DNA of 35,560 bases from a virus. The DNA is taken from the IMG/VR virus record IMGVR_UViG_3300025101_000073, positions 1 to 35,560 of that record. One strand, 5' to 3'. The translations under genes were made by a program, and so were the position numbers. Positions 6,254 to 12,351 of this stretch are shown here, in pieces. The notes beneath the pieces were generated by a model. The model was not told where the DNA came from. It ran no database searches and saw only the letters and a program-made list of their open reading frames with translations. Every line of letters begins with the position of its first letter. The stretch's first letter is position 1.

Positions 6254-6663
6254 TAGCTATCCATCATTTCGTCTTGACCATATATCCCCTGCTCATAGAA
6301 TCCTGTAAGCATCAATACTGCTCTAGACTTAGCTCTCTTTTCTGCCATAGCAACAGGATATTTACCTGCTAGACCCATAGTGTTTTCCTGTGAGCACTCA
6401 CCAAAGCTTTCTACTTTAGTCATACCAACTTCTTTGCCCTTTACCATTTGAGCAACACATCTTAGCACAACCCAATCCCTTTCCATTACAATGGGCTCAT
6501 ACTCAAGTTGTATAGAACGATTGCTTACAATCTTATCAATACCTGTTCTTGTAATAATAACAAAACCACGCTTGTCCTTATAAACATCTTCTTGCACAAG
6601 ACCATTTGCTTCAAACAATCTTCTTAGTGCTTCCTTTCTAGTTTCTTTTTTAATTTCTGACAT
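6253..6663 (-). CDS. Putative single-strand annealing (recombination) protein
   Basis: The start is placed at the ATG at 6663 (136 aa, MSEIKKETRKEALRRLFEAN), 2 bp after the preceding stop, although the frame is open to 6735. The middle has ITRTGIDKIVSN and a strand-rich part (IQLEYEPIVMERDWVVLRCV), then SFGECS and the segment YPVAMAEKRAKSRAVLMLTG followed by FYEQGIYGQDE. An 'A..RA.kRA.l.lTG' helix of this sort is typical of Rad52-superfamily and related annealing proteins. With the adjacent SSB-like gene, a role in recombination is plausible, but it is inferred from a pattern, not a firm family match. Confidence 0.5.
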   Translation of the reverse strand: MSEIKKETRKEALRRLFEANGLVQEDVYKDKRGFVIITRTGIDKIVSNRSIQLEYEPIVMERDWVVLRCVAQMVKGKEVGMTKVESFGECSQENTMGLAGKYPVAMAEKRAKSRAVLMLTGFYEQGIYGQDEMMDS

Positions 6664-6665
6664 AA

Positions 6666-6920
6666 CTATTTTTTTATTTCTGAGGTTAGTTGTTTTGATA
6701 GAATCTCTGTAGATATAAAAGCTAACTCTAGCCACGCCATATGATATGCGTGTGCTTCATCATACCTTTCCTCGTTATGAGCTTTTGTTTGCAGATTCTT
6801 AATTCTATCTTTTGCTTCTTCAATTACTTGCTCAACATTAGACATATATACATATACCTCTTTGTTTGAGACCTGCTCGTAGTAGTTTGGCAGGGATTTT
6901 TCGAATAGTTCTTTCAACAT
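6666..6920 (-). CDS. Hypothetical helical protein (84 aa)
   Basis: First gene of the early operon with the best promoter in the window. The product is helical and charged, with EQVIEEAKDRIKNLQTKAHN (about 30-49) and a His/Trp-containing helix (AHAYHMAWLELAFISTEIL). No family recognised. The ATG at 6920 is preferred over the internal ATG at 6845 because the conserved leader element ends 6 nt before 6920, the same spacing as in the other early operons. Confidence 0.6.
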   Translation of the reverse strand: MLKELFEKSLPNYYEQVSNKEVYVYMSNVEQVIEEAKDRIKNLQTKAHNEERYDEAHAYHMAWLELAFISTEILSKQLTSEIKK

Positions 6921-6926
6921 AAATTC

Positions 6927-6944
6927 TGTTTTTGTGGGTTAATA
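6927..6944 (-). promoter_or_regulatory. Conserved early-operon leader element, copy 3
   Basis: Minus strand TATTAACCCACAAAAACA, an altered copy of the leader seen before the genes at 3295 and 4664. It ends 6 nt before the ATG at 6920 and begins 5 nt after the -7 box. Confidence 0.55.
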
Positions 6945-6949
6945 CTCTG

Positions 6950-6980
6950 CAAATATACAACAAATTTACAAACCACCAAA
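6950..6980 (-). promoter_or_regulatory. Predicted Bacteroidota-type promoter, SSB operon
   Basis: On the minus strand, TTTG at 6980-6977 (-33) is separated by exactly 19 bp from TATATTTG at 6957-6950 (-7, TAnnTTTG). Both boxes and spacing fit the Bacteroidota housekeeping consensus. It drives the genes from 6920 down to 4711. Confidence 0.75.
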
Positions 6981-7006
6981 CTTTTTTATGTTTTTTTTAC
7001 TTTTTT

Positions 7007-7768
7007 TTAGATATGTACTATTCTACTTCCTAAGTCCATAGGAATAAATAATGCAGTCTTTCCTTCGTCAAGAACTACACCACAACCAAGAGTTGGCTTC
7101 TTTGGAAAGTTTTTACCATATGAAAAAGCCATAGCATCTACATCAATACCACACCCCACATTCATACCATATATCAAATCATTACGAGAGGCCATATAGT
7201 TTACACCACCAAATGAGTGACAATGTCCTATAACTGTAGATTGTCTATTAGCAGTAGCTCTGTTAACTGCTGCTCTTGCTCCACTACTTCCTGTTCCGTG
7301 TTCATATAATACATTGTCTATTTGCCATTGCAACTGCCACTTCCAACCTTTAGGTGCGTTCCATATTTCTTCATAAGACTTCATAAATCTTTTAGGAATA
7401 CCTGCAGTTGTAGCCTGTCTAAATGGTAGAGCAGAATGATTACCAACACAAACTTTTACCTCAGGAAATGTTTTATACCACTTCTCCATAGCTAGTTGTG
7501 CCTTCTCTGCTTCGCTTTCAGCGTTTGGCATTTCAGTATGTTTTTCGTGATATGATAGAGCAGCATTATCTACCTCATCTCCAATGTGTACTATTTGAGT
7601 AACACCAAATCTGTTAAATACTTCGTAACAAAAATCTCTATAATTAGGGTGGCAGAAAGGCTCGTGAGTGTCTCCTATGATTCCTACATTGCTAGTGTTT
7701 CTATGGTTTTCCACCATTTCAACTTCTTGTGGAGTAAGCCTTAGTCTTTTACCATAAACCTTTTTCAT
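7007..7768 (-). CDS. Calcineurin-like metallophosphoesterase
   Basis: The 253-residue protein has all the metal-site motifs of the family in order: G-D33-x-H35 (IIGDTHEPF), G-D64-x-x-D67 (HIGDEVDN), G-N110-H111-S (in place of the usual GNHD/E), H157 in YEHGTG, and G-H182-x-H184 (IGHCHS). The length is that of a single catalytic domain. The family cleaves phosphomono- or diesters; in phages it has been linked to nucleic-acid or cyclic-nucleotide hydrolysis, but the substrate here is unknown. It lies between a terminator and the early promoter, so it may be expressed separately. No good promoter was found directly upstream. Confidence 0.85.
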   Translation of the reverse strand: MKKVYGKRLRLTPQEVEMVENHRNTSNVGIIGDTHEPFCHPNYRDFCYEVFNRFGVTQIVHIGDEVDNAALSYHEKHTEMPNAESEAEKAQLAMEKWYKTFPEVKVCVGNHSALPFRQATTAGIPKRFMKSYEEIWNAPKGWKWQLQWQIDNVLYEHGTGSSGARAAVNRATANRQSTVIGHCHSFGGVNYMASRNDLIYGMNVGCGIDVDAMAFSYGKNFPKKPTLGCGVVLDEGKTALFIPMDLGSRIVHI

Positions 7769-7798
7769 TAAATTGTTTTATTGGTTGTGGCAATATAT

Positions 7799-7837
7799 AA
7801 AAAAAAGTGAGAAATCAAACGGAAATCCCACTTTTTT
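7799..7837. terminator. Bidirectional intrinsic terminator after the lysis genes
   Basis: The minus strand forms an AGTGGGA / TCTCACT stem (one G-U pair) extended by A-T pairs, with a 13-nt loop and a run of eight T; A and T runs on both sides make it work in either direction. It lies between the last late gene and the metallophosphoesterase. Confidence 0.7.
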
Positions 7838-7852
7838 ACTAACCCTAAAACA
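7837..7852 (+). repeat. Leader-like element in opposite orientation
   Basis: TACTAACCCTAAAACA on the plus strand differs by one base from the early leader TATTAACCCTAAAACA, but points away from the genes and has no TAnnTTTG box or gene after it. It may be a relic of an inverted early promoter region or a protein-binding site. Confidence 0.45.
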
Positions 7853-7856
7853 TTGA

Positions 7857-7890
7857 TAAGCTGAATATAGCTTATTTGGAGTGCCAAATA
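7857..7890. promoter_or_regulatory. Two adjacent inverted repeats in the 7769-7922 gap
   Basis: TAAGCT-GAATAT-AGCTTA (7857-7874) is directly followed by TATTTGG-AGTG-CCAAATA (7873-7890), both with perfect arms. They lie between the 131-aa holin gene and the terminator. They could be operators or RNA hairpins that stabilise the 3' end of the late transcript. Confidence 0.5.
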
Positions 7891-7922
7891 TAAGTATATA
7901 TTTATAAATAAATTAGAAATTG

Positions 7923-8318
7923 TTAGAGTTTCTTTTTAATTTTTTCAACAGACCTTCCCCCAAAGTATGCTCCAAAGGCTGTGAGTGCTAAAAGTTGCCA
8001 AAGGTCAATCCAACTGTCTTTAATATGTAGGTCAACATAACCAAAGTCAACGAGAGTAAATACAGTAAGGATAATAAGCATAAAGGCCAGGCTAAGAGGT
8101 CTAATAGATTTAGTGAGCCAATTACCCTGCATATCTGCTTCCCAACGCTTTGTAACTTCTTTTTGTATATTGTAATCATAATCTAGTATCTTTTGCTTTA
8201 TTTCTGATTTTATCATTTCTTTTTCTTCTGAACTTGTATGAATCTTATCTATAGCACTACCTACACTTTCTACTAAATCTTTTGCACCACTACTAAATAT
8301 CTTACCTAAAATACTCAT
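7923..8318 (-). CDS. Holin-like protein (3TM GTA-holin type)
   Basis: The 131-residue protein fits the '3TM-type holin' layout. An amphipathic N-terminus (GKIFSSGAKDLVESVGSAID) and charged helix are followed by WEADMQGNWLTKSIRPLSLA, the conserved W...W....RP element, then membrane segments at about 77-96 (LAFMLIILTVFTLVDFGYV) and 106-122 (LWQLLALTAFGAYFGG), and a basic end (RSVEKIKKKL). Such proteins make membrane holes for endolysin release. It is the last late gene before the terminator. Confidence 0.75.
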   Translation of the reverse strand: MSILGKIFSSGAKDLVESVGSAIDKIHTSSEEKEMIKSEIKQKILDYDYNIQKEVTKRWEADMQGNWLTKSIRPLSLAFMLIILTVFTLVDFGYVDLHIKDSWIDLWQLLALTAFGAYFGGRSVEKIKKKL

Positions 8319-8349
8319 ATCTTTATCTTTATATTTATCTTTATTATAT

Positions 8350-8377
8350 AGGGTTTGTAAACCCTTTATATACCCTT
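8350..8377. repeat. Origin-like repeat element, copy B (intergenic)
   Basis: AGGGTTTGTAAACCCT (8350-8365) plus ATACCCTT (8370-8377) repeat copy A at 4294-4321 with the same 4-bp spacing; only the spacer bases differ. CTTTAT repeats follow on the same side as in copy A (8322-8343). It fills the 57-bp gap between two lysis genes. Confidence 0.75.
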
Positions 8378-8855
8378 AAAACTGTTTGTCAAAGTCTACA
8401 TATTCTATGGTTACTTCTTTACCACTTTCTAATTCTTTAGATATTTCATTGTAAACCCTTTTGTAGGCGTTGGTAGATTTACCAATAAATCCATCTTTAA
8501 TTATTTGATTGTTCTCTTGCGAATCACCGAGAAGCAAACATCCTGCAGTATTTTCATCAGTATTACCACAATGTAACAAAATGTAATCAAAGTTCGGAAC
8601 ATCCATAACTTGCAACATTCCTTTATGTATATTAGAAAAACGCTTACTATACTTATTATGGAAGCCACCCTCTTTTCTATACTGTATAAAATATTTTCCT
8701 TTTGGTATTCTTGTTTCACCTTTTACCTTTAAAACTCTATGTTCGTCTTCCAATGTATAACACAAAAACCGAAGCCCAAAGCTTTCGGTTTTTTCAAATA
8801 ATAGACCATTTGTGCTATCTGATTCACTACTAAATCTATACACAACTAAGTCCAT
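8376..8855 (-). CDS. DUF5675 family protein, probable lysis enzyme
   Basis: The 159-residue protein matches DUF5675: an N-terminal VVYRFSSESDSTNGLLFE, then FLCYTLEDEHR, the turn ETRIPKGKYFIQYRKEGGFH (about 69-88), GMLQVMDVPNFDYILLHCGN and the motif H-C-G-N-x(5)-A-G-C-L-L-L-GD (about 118-132), and a C-terminal tail. The H-G...GC core resembles that of L,D-transpeptidase/YkuD-type folds, suggesting action on peptidoglycan. It lies between holin candidates and no other endolysin is evident, so it is the best lysin candidate. Confidence 0.7.
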   Translation of the reverse strand: MDLVVYRFSSESDSTNGLLFEKTESFGLRFLCYTLEDEHRVLKVKGETRIPKGKYFIQYRKEGGFHNKYSKRFSNIHKGMLQVMDVPNFDYILLHCGNTDENTAGCLLLGDSQENNQIIKDGFIGKSTNAYKRVYNEISKELESGKEVTIEYVDFDKQF

Positions 8856-8856
8856 A

Positions 8857-9066
8857 CTAACTGTTTTTCTTAATAAACTCTAAGATAATATCTATCTTCT
8901 TTTTCATTTCCTCTATATTATCTGCTGCTCTTTCGTGATGTCGGCTAAATTGATTTTTTACTTCATATAAAGAAAAAACTAGGAAACGATAAAGAGCATA
9001 CAAAGCCCCCAATAATAAAACTAAAGGAAGTCCATAACCTTCGATAAGTTGTAAAGCTTGTTCCAT
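8857..9066 (-). CDS. Small holin-like membrane protein (69 aa)
   Basis: One strong membrane segment, YGLPLVLLLGALYALYRFLV (residues 11-30), follows a short N-terminus, and the rest is a charged helix (QFSRHHERAADNIEEMKKKIDIILEFIKKN). This layout resembles BhlA/UviB-type small holins. Its ATG overlaps the stop of the 31-codon gene upstream (TAATG) and it ends 1 bp before the DUF5675 gene. Confidence 0.65.
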   Translation of the reverse strand: MEQALQLIEGYGLPLVLLLGALYALYRFLVFSLYEVKNQFSRHHERAADNIEEMKKKIDIILEFIKKNS

Positions 9067-9161
9067 TATAAATTACAGTATTTACAGTTACCAAAACAAA
9101 CTTTTTTAAATGATATTTTATATAATAATATACACGCCAATACTTTTAGTTTTTCAATCAT
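9066..9161 (-). CDS. Micro-protein (31 aa) with Cys cluster
   Basis: An ATG at 9161 overlaps the end of the 74-aa gene by 8 bp, and its TAA overlaps the next ATG (TAATG). The product MIEKLKVLACILLYKISFKK ends VCFGNCKYCNL, with a short hydrophobic segment and C-x3-C-x2-C. Coupling at both ends argues that it is real. It may be a lipoprotein-like or membrane-associated lysis accessory, but there is no family match. Confidence 0.5.
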   Translation of the reverse strand: MIEKLKVLACILLYKISFKKVCFGNCKYCNL

Positions 9162-9378
9162 TTTTACAATTTTTTATTGTTGCTATTTCTTTTTCTAATT
9201 CTACTATTCTATCTTCACACTCGTTAATTATCTTAATCTTTTTTTCAAGTCTTTTGTCTAGAACATTTATGTCTTCATCAAGTTGTGCTATTTGACTGTA
9301 AGCAATACCCATTGTAAATATTATACCTATTATCCAAATAATATTACCTACTGATAGTGTCAAATCTTTTTGTATCAC
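9154..9378 (-). CDS. Membrane/coiled-coil lysis accessory (74 aa)
   Basis: The GTG start at 9378 overlaps the TGA of the basic 41-aa gene (GTGA). A membrane segment VGNIIWIIGIIFTMGIAYS (residues 10-28) is followed by a heptad coiled coil to the end (AQLDEDINVLDKRLEKKIKI, ECEDRIVELEKEIATI). A single-pass helix plus periplasmic-type coiled coil fits an i-spanin or holin partner, but no lysis function can be proven. Confidence 0.65.
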   Translation of the reverse strand: MIQKDLTLSVGNIIWIIGIIFTMGIAYSQIAQLDEDINVLDKRLEKKIKIINECEDRIVELEKEIATIKNCKND

Positions 9379-9500
9379 CTTCCCTGACCTCTATATTTTT
9401 TACTATATCCTTTTTTACCTTTAGATGCATTTTTGGAATGAACTCCTTTACGCTTTACTTTTGGCTTTGCTATAAAACTACTTACTACCTTTCTTGCCAT
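9375..9500 (-). CDS. Small basic protein (41 aa)
   Basis: The ATG at 9500 encodes MARKVVSSFIAKPKVKRKGV then HSKNASKGKKGYSKKYRGQGR, ending at TGA 9375. It is extremely Lys/Arg-rich with no hydrophobic core. Very similar 'VKRKGVHSK...YKKYRGQGR' micro-proteins are a familiar sight in Bacteroidota phage structural regions, so it is probably real. It could bind nucleic acid. It overlaps the genes on both sides. Confidence 0.65.
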   Translation of the reverse strand: MARKVVSSFIAKPKVKRKGVHSKNASKGKKGYSKKYRGQGR

Positions 9501-9651
9501 TTTTGTAATCTATAAATCTTTGTGTAGTATATATAATGGATATACACAATAATAAAATCTGTAATACTTGCTCAACCTCTGTAAGAGATATAAAAAGAGT
9601 TACACTATTCAATCCTAAAACATCTGCATTTTGAGCAAGTAAAGTTTTCAT
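9478..9651 (-). CDS. Small membrane protein (57 aa)
   Basis: The ATG at 9651 begins MKTLLAQNADVLGLNSVTLF; a membrane helix follows at about residues 27-44 (EQVLQILLLCISIIYTT) and a basic end (RFIDYKNGKKGSK). The layout resembles small class-II-like holin or lysis-cassette proteins. It starts 3 bp after the 208-aa virion gene and overlaps the basic gene by 23 bp. Confidence 0.6.
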   Translation of the reverse strand: MKTLLAQNADVLGLNSVTLFISLTEVEQVLQILLLCISIIYTTQRFIDYKNGKKGSK

Positions 9652-9654
9652 ATC

Positions 9655-10281
9655 TTAATAATCAAAAGTTAATTCTAAAGTTCCGTTCCACCAAATAGAT
9701 TTACTACCTGCAGTTTGTTTTTTTAACACCTGTATTAAAACATCATTTTCTTCAAATGTTAATGTTCCTGTCAAGCCCATCTCCACTTTTGTAACAAACT
9801 TATTACCACTTGCACTATTTGTTAAATTTAATGTTTGACCTAACTTTGTAGGGTTTACATTAGCACCTGTACCTGATGTAACAGAAACCTTATATAATTC
9901 TAAATCCCAATCTGCACTAGCACTACCACCGTGCATACAAACCCATTTAGTAACTGTTCCTGAGTGACAACAAACAAACTCTGAGTGCATGTGTGCCCAC
10001 TTCATTCCAATATTTAATGTATTATTTGTTGCATCTAAAGGGTCAACAGCAACATTTAAGTTATGATAATCTGCAGAGAATTGTTTAGCATAACAAGTTC
10101 CTGCGTCACCACTACCATTATGATATCCACCTGTAGATATATAATGCCTTGTTTTATTTGCTGACCACTCTACTAAGCCACTTGAGTTTTTTGTTAGATA
10201 TGTATTATTTGCAGCATTAGCAAAACCTTTTGGGTTATGCAACTGACTATCATCTAAACTACTATGTAAATTACTTGCCAT
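9655..10281 (-). CDS. Virion protein candidate (208 aa)
   Basis: This is a beta-rich protein with a flexible Asn/Ser-rich N-terminus (HSSLDDSQLHNPKGFANAAN) and segments such as YISTGGYHNGSGDAGTCYAK, LNIGMKWAHMHSEFVCCHSG and a C-terminal strand pair (SIWWNGTLELTFDY). Similar jelly-roll-like patterns occur in minor structural proteins of marine phages. There is no catalytic motif. It is the last of the head-region genes and lies directly before the lysis cassette. Role (fibre, decoration or head spike) not determinable. Confidence 0.55.
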   Translation of the reverse strand: MASNLHSSLDDSQLHNPKGFANAANNTYLTKNSSGLVEWSANKTRHYISTGGYHNGSGDAGTCYAKQFSADYHNLNVAVDPLDATNNTLNIGMKWAHMHSEFVCCHSGTVTKWVCMHGGSASADWDLELYKVSVTSGTGANVNPTKLGQTLNLTNSASGNKFVTKVEMGLTGTLTFEENDVLIQVLKKQTAGSKSIWWNGTLELTFDY

Positions 10282-10282
10282 A

Positions 10283-10747
10283 TTATACTGAAGCTACTAA
10301 AATTTCTACATCTACATCATTACTTGCAGGATTTACCTTGATACTCGCTATATCAGACATTGTTCCAAAAGAGGGGCTTGTATCTGCCTCTGCTAACATA
10401 ATGTCATCAGGAGCTCCTAAAATATGTGATTCACCTGCACCTAATCTTACTTGATACAATGTTGCAGCACCAACAATAGCTAGTTCTACAGAATTAGTAT
10501 CATCAAGGTTTGTAACTCTTATATATTTTGCATCTTCGGTATCTATAGCGTTGTCTGAAGCAAAAGCGTTACCACTAAATGTAGCAATAGTTGTTGTTTG
10601 ACTATTAACACATTTTACTATTCTTTTGTAAGCCTCATTGATTCCTGAAATCTCTAGCTGTCTTGTGCCACCAAACTGAGTTCCACCAAGAGTTATTGAT
10701 TCTTGTATGGTAACTGTAAGTGTGGCTGATGTTATTGTTGAAGCCAT
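10283..10747 (-). CDS. Virion protein candidate (154 aa)
   Basis: The protein is beta-rich and has the pattern seen in small phage virion proteins: ATLTVTIQESITLGGTQFGG at the N-terminus, IKRV-type strands, KYIRVTNLDDTNSVELAIV and a C-terminal IASIKVNPASNDVDVEILVA. The 'ri.N......v.l......... .....s..l' layout is common in proteins that decorate the capsid or tail. Its ATG overlaps the upstream stop (TAATG). No specific role is assignable. Confidence 0.55.
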   Translation of the reverse strand: MASTITSATLTVTIQESITLGGTQFGGTRQLEISGINEAYKRIVKCVNSQTTTIATFSGNAFASDNAIDTEDAKYIRVTNLDDTNSVELAIVGAATLYQVRLGAGESHILGAPDDIMLAEADTSPSFGTMSDIASIKVNPASNDVDVEILVASV

Positions 10748-11823
10748 TATTTATCTTTTTTAATTATTTTTATTTCTGTTACTAATTCTTCTTTCATTAT
10801 ATTAAGAAACTTTAGAAGCTCTTTTTCATCTACTTCACTTCTGTAGCCACCACCACCATGTCTTTTTCCACACATCCAAGAGCCATCAGGCATTTGGTGC
10901 TCATATCCATCAGGACAATTTGGGTTTCTTCTTGCGTTATCTGTTTCTTTCATAGCCTTTTTCATTGGATGCTTTTCAGGAAGTAAATCAGTATCGTGAG
11001 TTCCACCTTGAAAACGACCTTTACGCATTACAAAAAGAAAAGAATTTACACGAGCATATGCCCATTGCTCCTCAGATTTTACATTGGGTCTAACCGATTG
11101 CCTATTTGTTCTGTAAGCACCGATACCCCTATCAAATACTTTTTCTAACTTAGCATAAGTAACTTTTGGATTCCAATCAACCTTTAAGTCCTTTACATCT
11201 TCATTATGCTTTTCTACCTTACCCTGCAAACCTTTTTTAACTGTTGGGCTTACATTCATAGGCTCATCAGTTTTTTTAGCATCATACATAAATTTTATTA
11301 CTATTGGCTCACCCATTTCATCAGTTGTCATTTCAAGCTCACCTTTTTCGTGTAGCTCTTTCATCATTTCTTGACTAAACTCTATATGTAAGTCGTGGTC
11401 TATATTATTTTTCATATTATCTTTTCTGCCTTCTAATTTTTTTGTTAGCTCTAATATCACATCCTTCATTCCCTGAACGCCAAGATTTCCAACAACACCC
11501 CACTTTATTTGTGCTACAACACCTGCTACATTTGACAAGTTTGGCTCTGCATCACCTTTGAACTTTTGACCATCTCTAAAATGTCTTTTAGCCCAACTCT
11601 CTCTTTCTTTTATCCAAGCTCGTATAGATTCGGTATCTTCACCTTTTCTTGCTCTACCCCACAACATAAAGGCATCATTACCACGAATGTTACCACCTGC
11701 TTTCCATATCTTTGGCTGCTGCTCTTTTAAGTTTTTAGCAAACTCATAAGGAAACTGCTTTTCTTCACTATTACGCAAAGTAATTTTTTTGTCATCACCT
11801 TTTTTTGGAAAGTTTGTAGCCAT
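10747..11823 (-). CDS. DUF5824-like head-region protein
   Basis: The 358-residue protein has two similar segments: QFPYEFAKNLKEQQPKIWKA..FMLWGRARKGEDTESIRAW (about 23-70) and the region KVFDRGIGAYRTNRQS, SEEQWAYARVNSFLFVMRKG (about 232-272). The latter resembles the DUF5824-type pattern 'G.GA......S....QWA.aRv.SFl'. The middle is charged, and near the C-terminus a Cys pair lies in NPNCPDGYEHQMPDGSWMCG. The function is unknown; such proteins sit near portals and connectors in phage genomes. Coupled to the connector gene by TAATG. Confidence 0.55.
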   Translation of the reverse strand: MATNFPKKGDDKKITLRNSEEKQFPYEFAKNLKEQQPKIWKAGGNIRGNDAFMLWGRARKGEDTESIRAWIKERESWAKRHFRDGQKFKGDAEPNLSNVAGVVAQIKWGVVGNLGVQGMKDVILELTKKLEGRKDNMKNNIDHDLHIEFSQEMMKELHEKGELEMTTDEMGEPIVIKFMYDAKKTDEPMNVSPTVKKGLQGKVEKHNEDVKDLKVDWNPKVTYAKLEKVFDRGIGAYRTNRQSVRPNVKSEEQWAYARVNSFLFVMRKGRFQGGTHDTDLLPEKHPMKKAMKETDNARRNPNCPDGYEHQMPDGSWMCGKRHGGGGYRSEVDEKELLKFLNIMKEELVTEIKIIKKDK

Positions 11824-12350
11824 TAGTAAAATATTATTCCGTTAAGTTTTGTAGCGTGGTCAACAGTAGGCATTGACGAATCTCCATCCTGCCCAAACAG
11901 AGGATATTTACCTGTTTGGTCTTCGTGTTGTATAAAAGCAATCATATCGTCAAGCATAACTTTTGCCTTTCTATATGTATCTTGCTTCATCTGATTGAAC
12001 TGCTCTACATTTACAGGGTTACTAAACTCTGATATGTTTGTTACAAGTCCTGCAGATGTTGTGTTATACTGTATCTCATTCATAACTTCAAACCTAACAA
12101 ACCAACAAAGAGCAGGTTTTAAAAAATCAGTTACGAGTGTATTGTTATCAGTAGTAAGAGATGAGTTATGATTTTGCGTTTTAAGTTCTTCATAAAAATC
12201 AAGACCAAGTTCAGGCTTGATGTGTGCTAACTCTGCAATATCTAATATGCTATCACTAATCAAAGCAGTATCTGTAGCTTGATTTGTGAAAGAGTTTTGT
12301 ATTACTTCTGATGCAGTAACAAAATTATTTAAGTTTCTTACATTACCCAT
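11823..12350 (-). CDS. Head-tail connector / adaptor (DUF6712-like)
   Basis: The 175-residue helical protein has the head-tail connector layout: LDIAELAHIKPELGLDFYEE (about 44-63), a core helix FLKPALCWFVRFEVMNEIQY (about 77-98) and a long C-terminal helix (MKQDTYRKAKVMLDDMIAFI). 'I.p.lG..f...l' followed by 'l.paL.....' is typical of DUF6712/gp6-like adaptors that sit under the portal. It directly follows the portal gene, which supports the role. Confidence 0.7.
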   Translation of the reverse strand: MGNVRNLNNFVTASEVIQNSFTNQATDTALISDSILDIAELAHIKPELGLDFYEELKTQNHNSSLTTDNNTLVTDFLKPALCWFVRFEVMNEIQYNTTSAGLVTNISEFSNPVNVEQFNQMKQDTYRKAKVMLDDMIAFIQHEDQTGKYPLFGQDGDSSMPTVDHATKLNGIIFY

Positions 12351-12351
12351 A

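Noticed and set aside
6664-6735. N-terminal extension of the annealing-protein candidate to 6735
   Set aside because: It would overlap the previous gene by 70 bp, whereas the ATG at 6663 follows that gene's stop by 2 bp.
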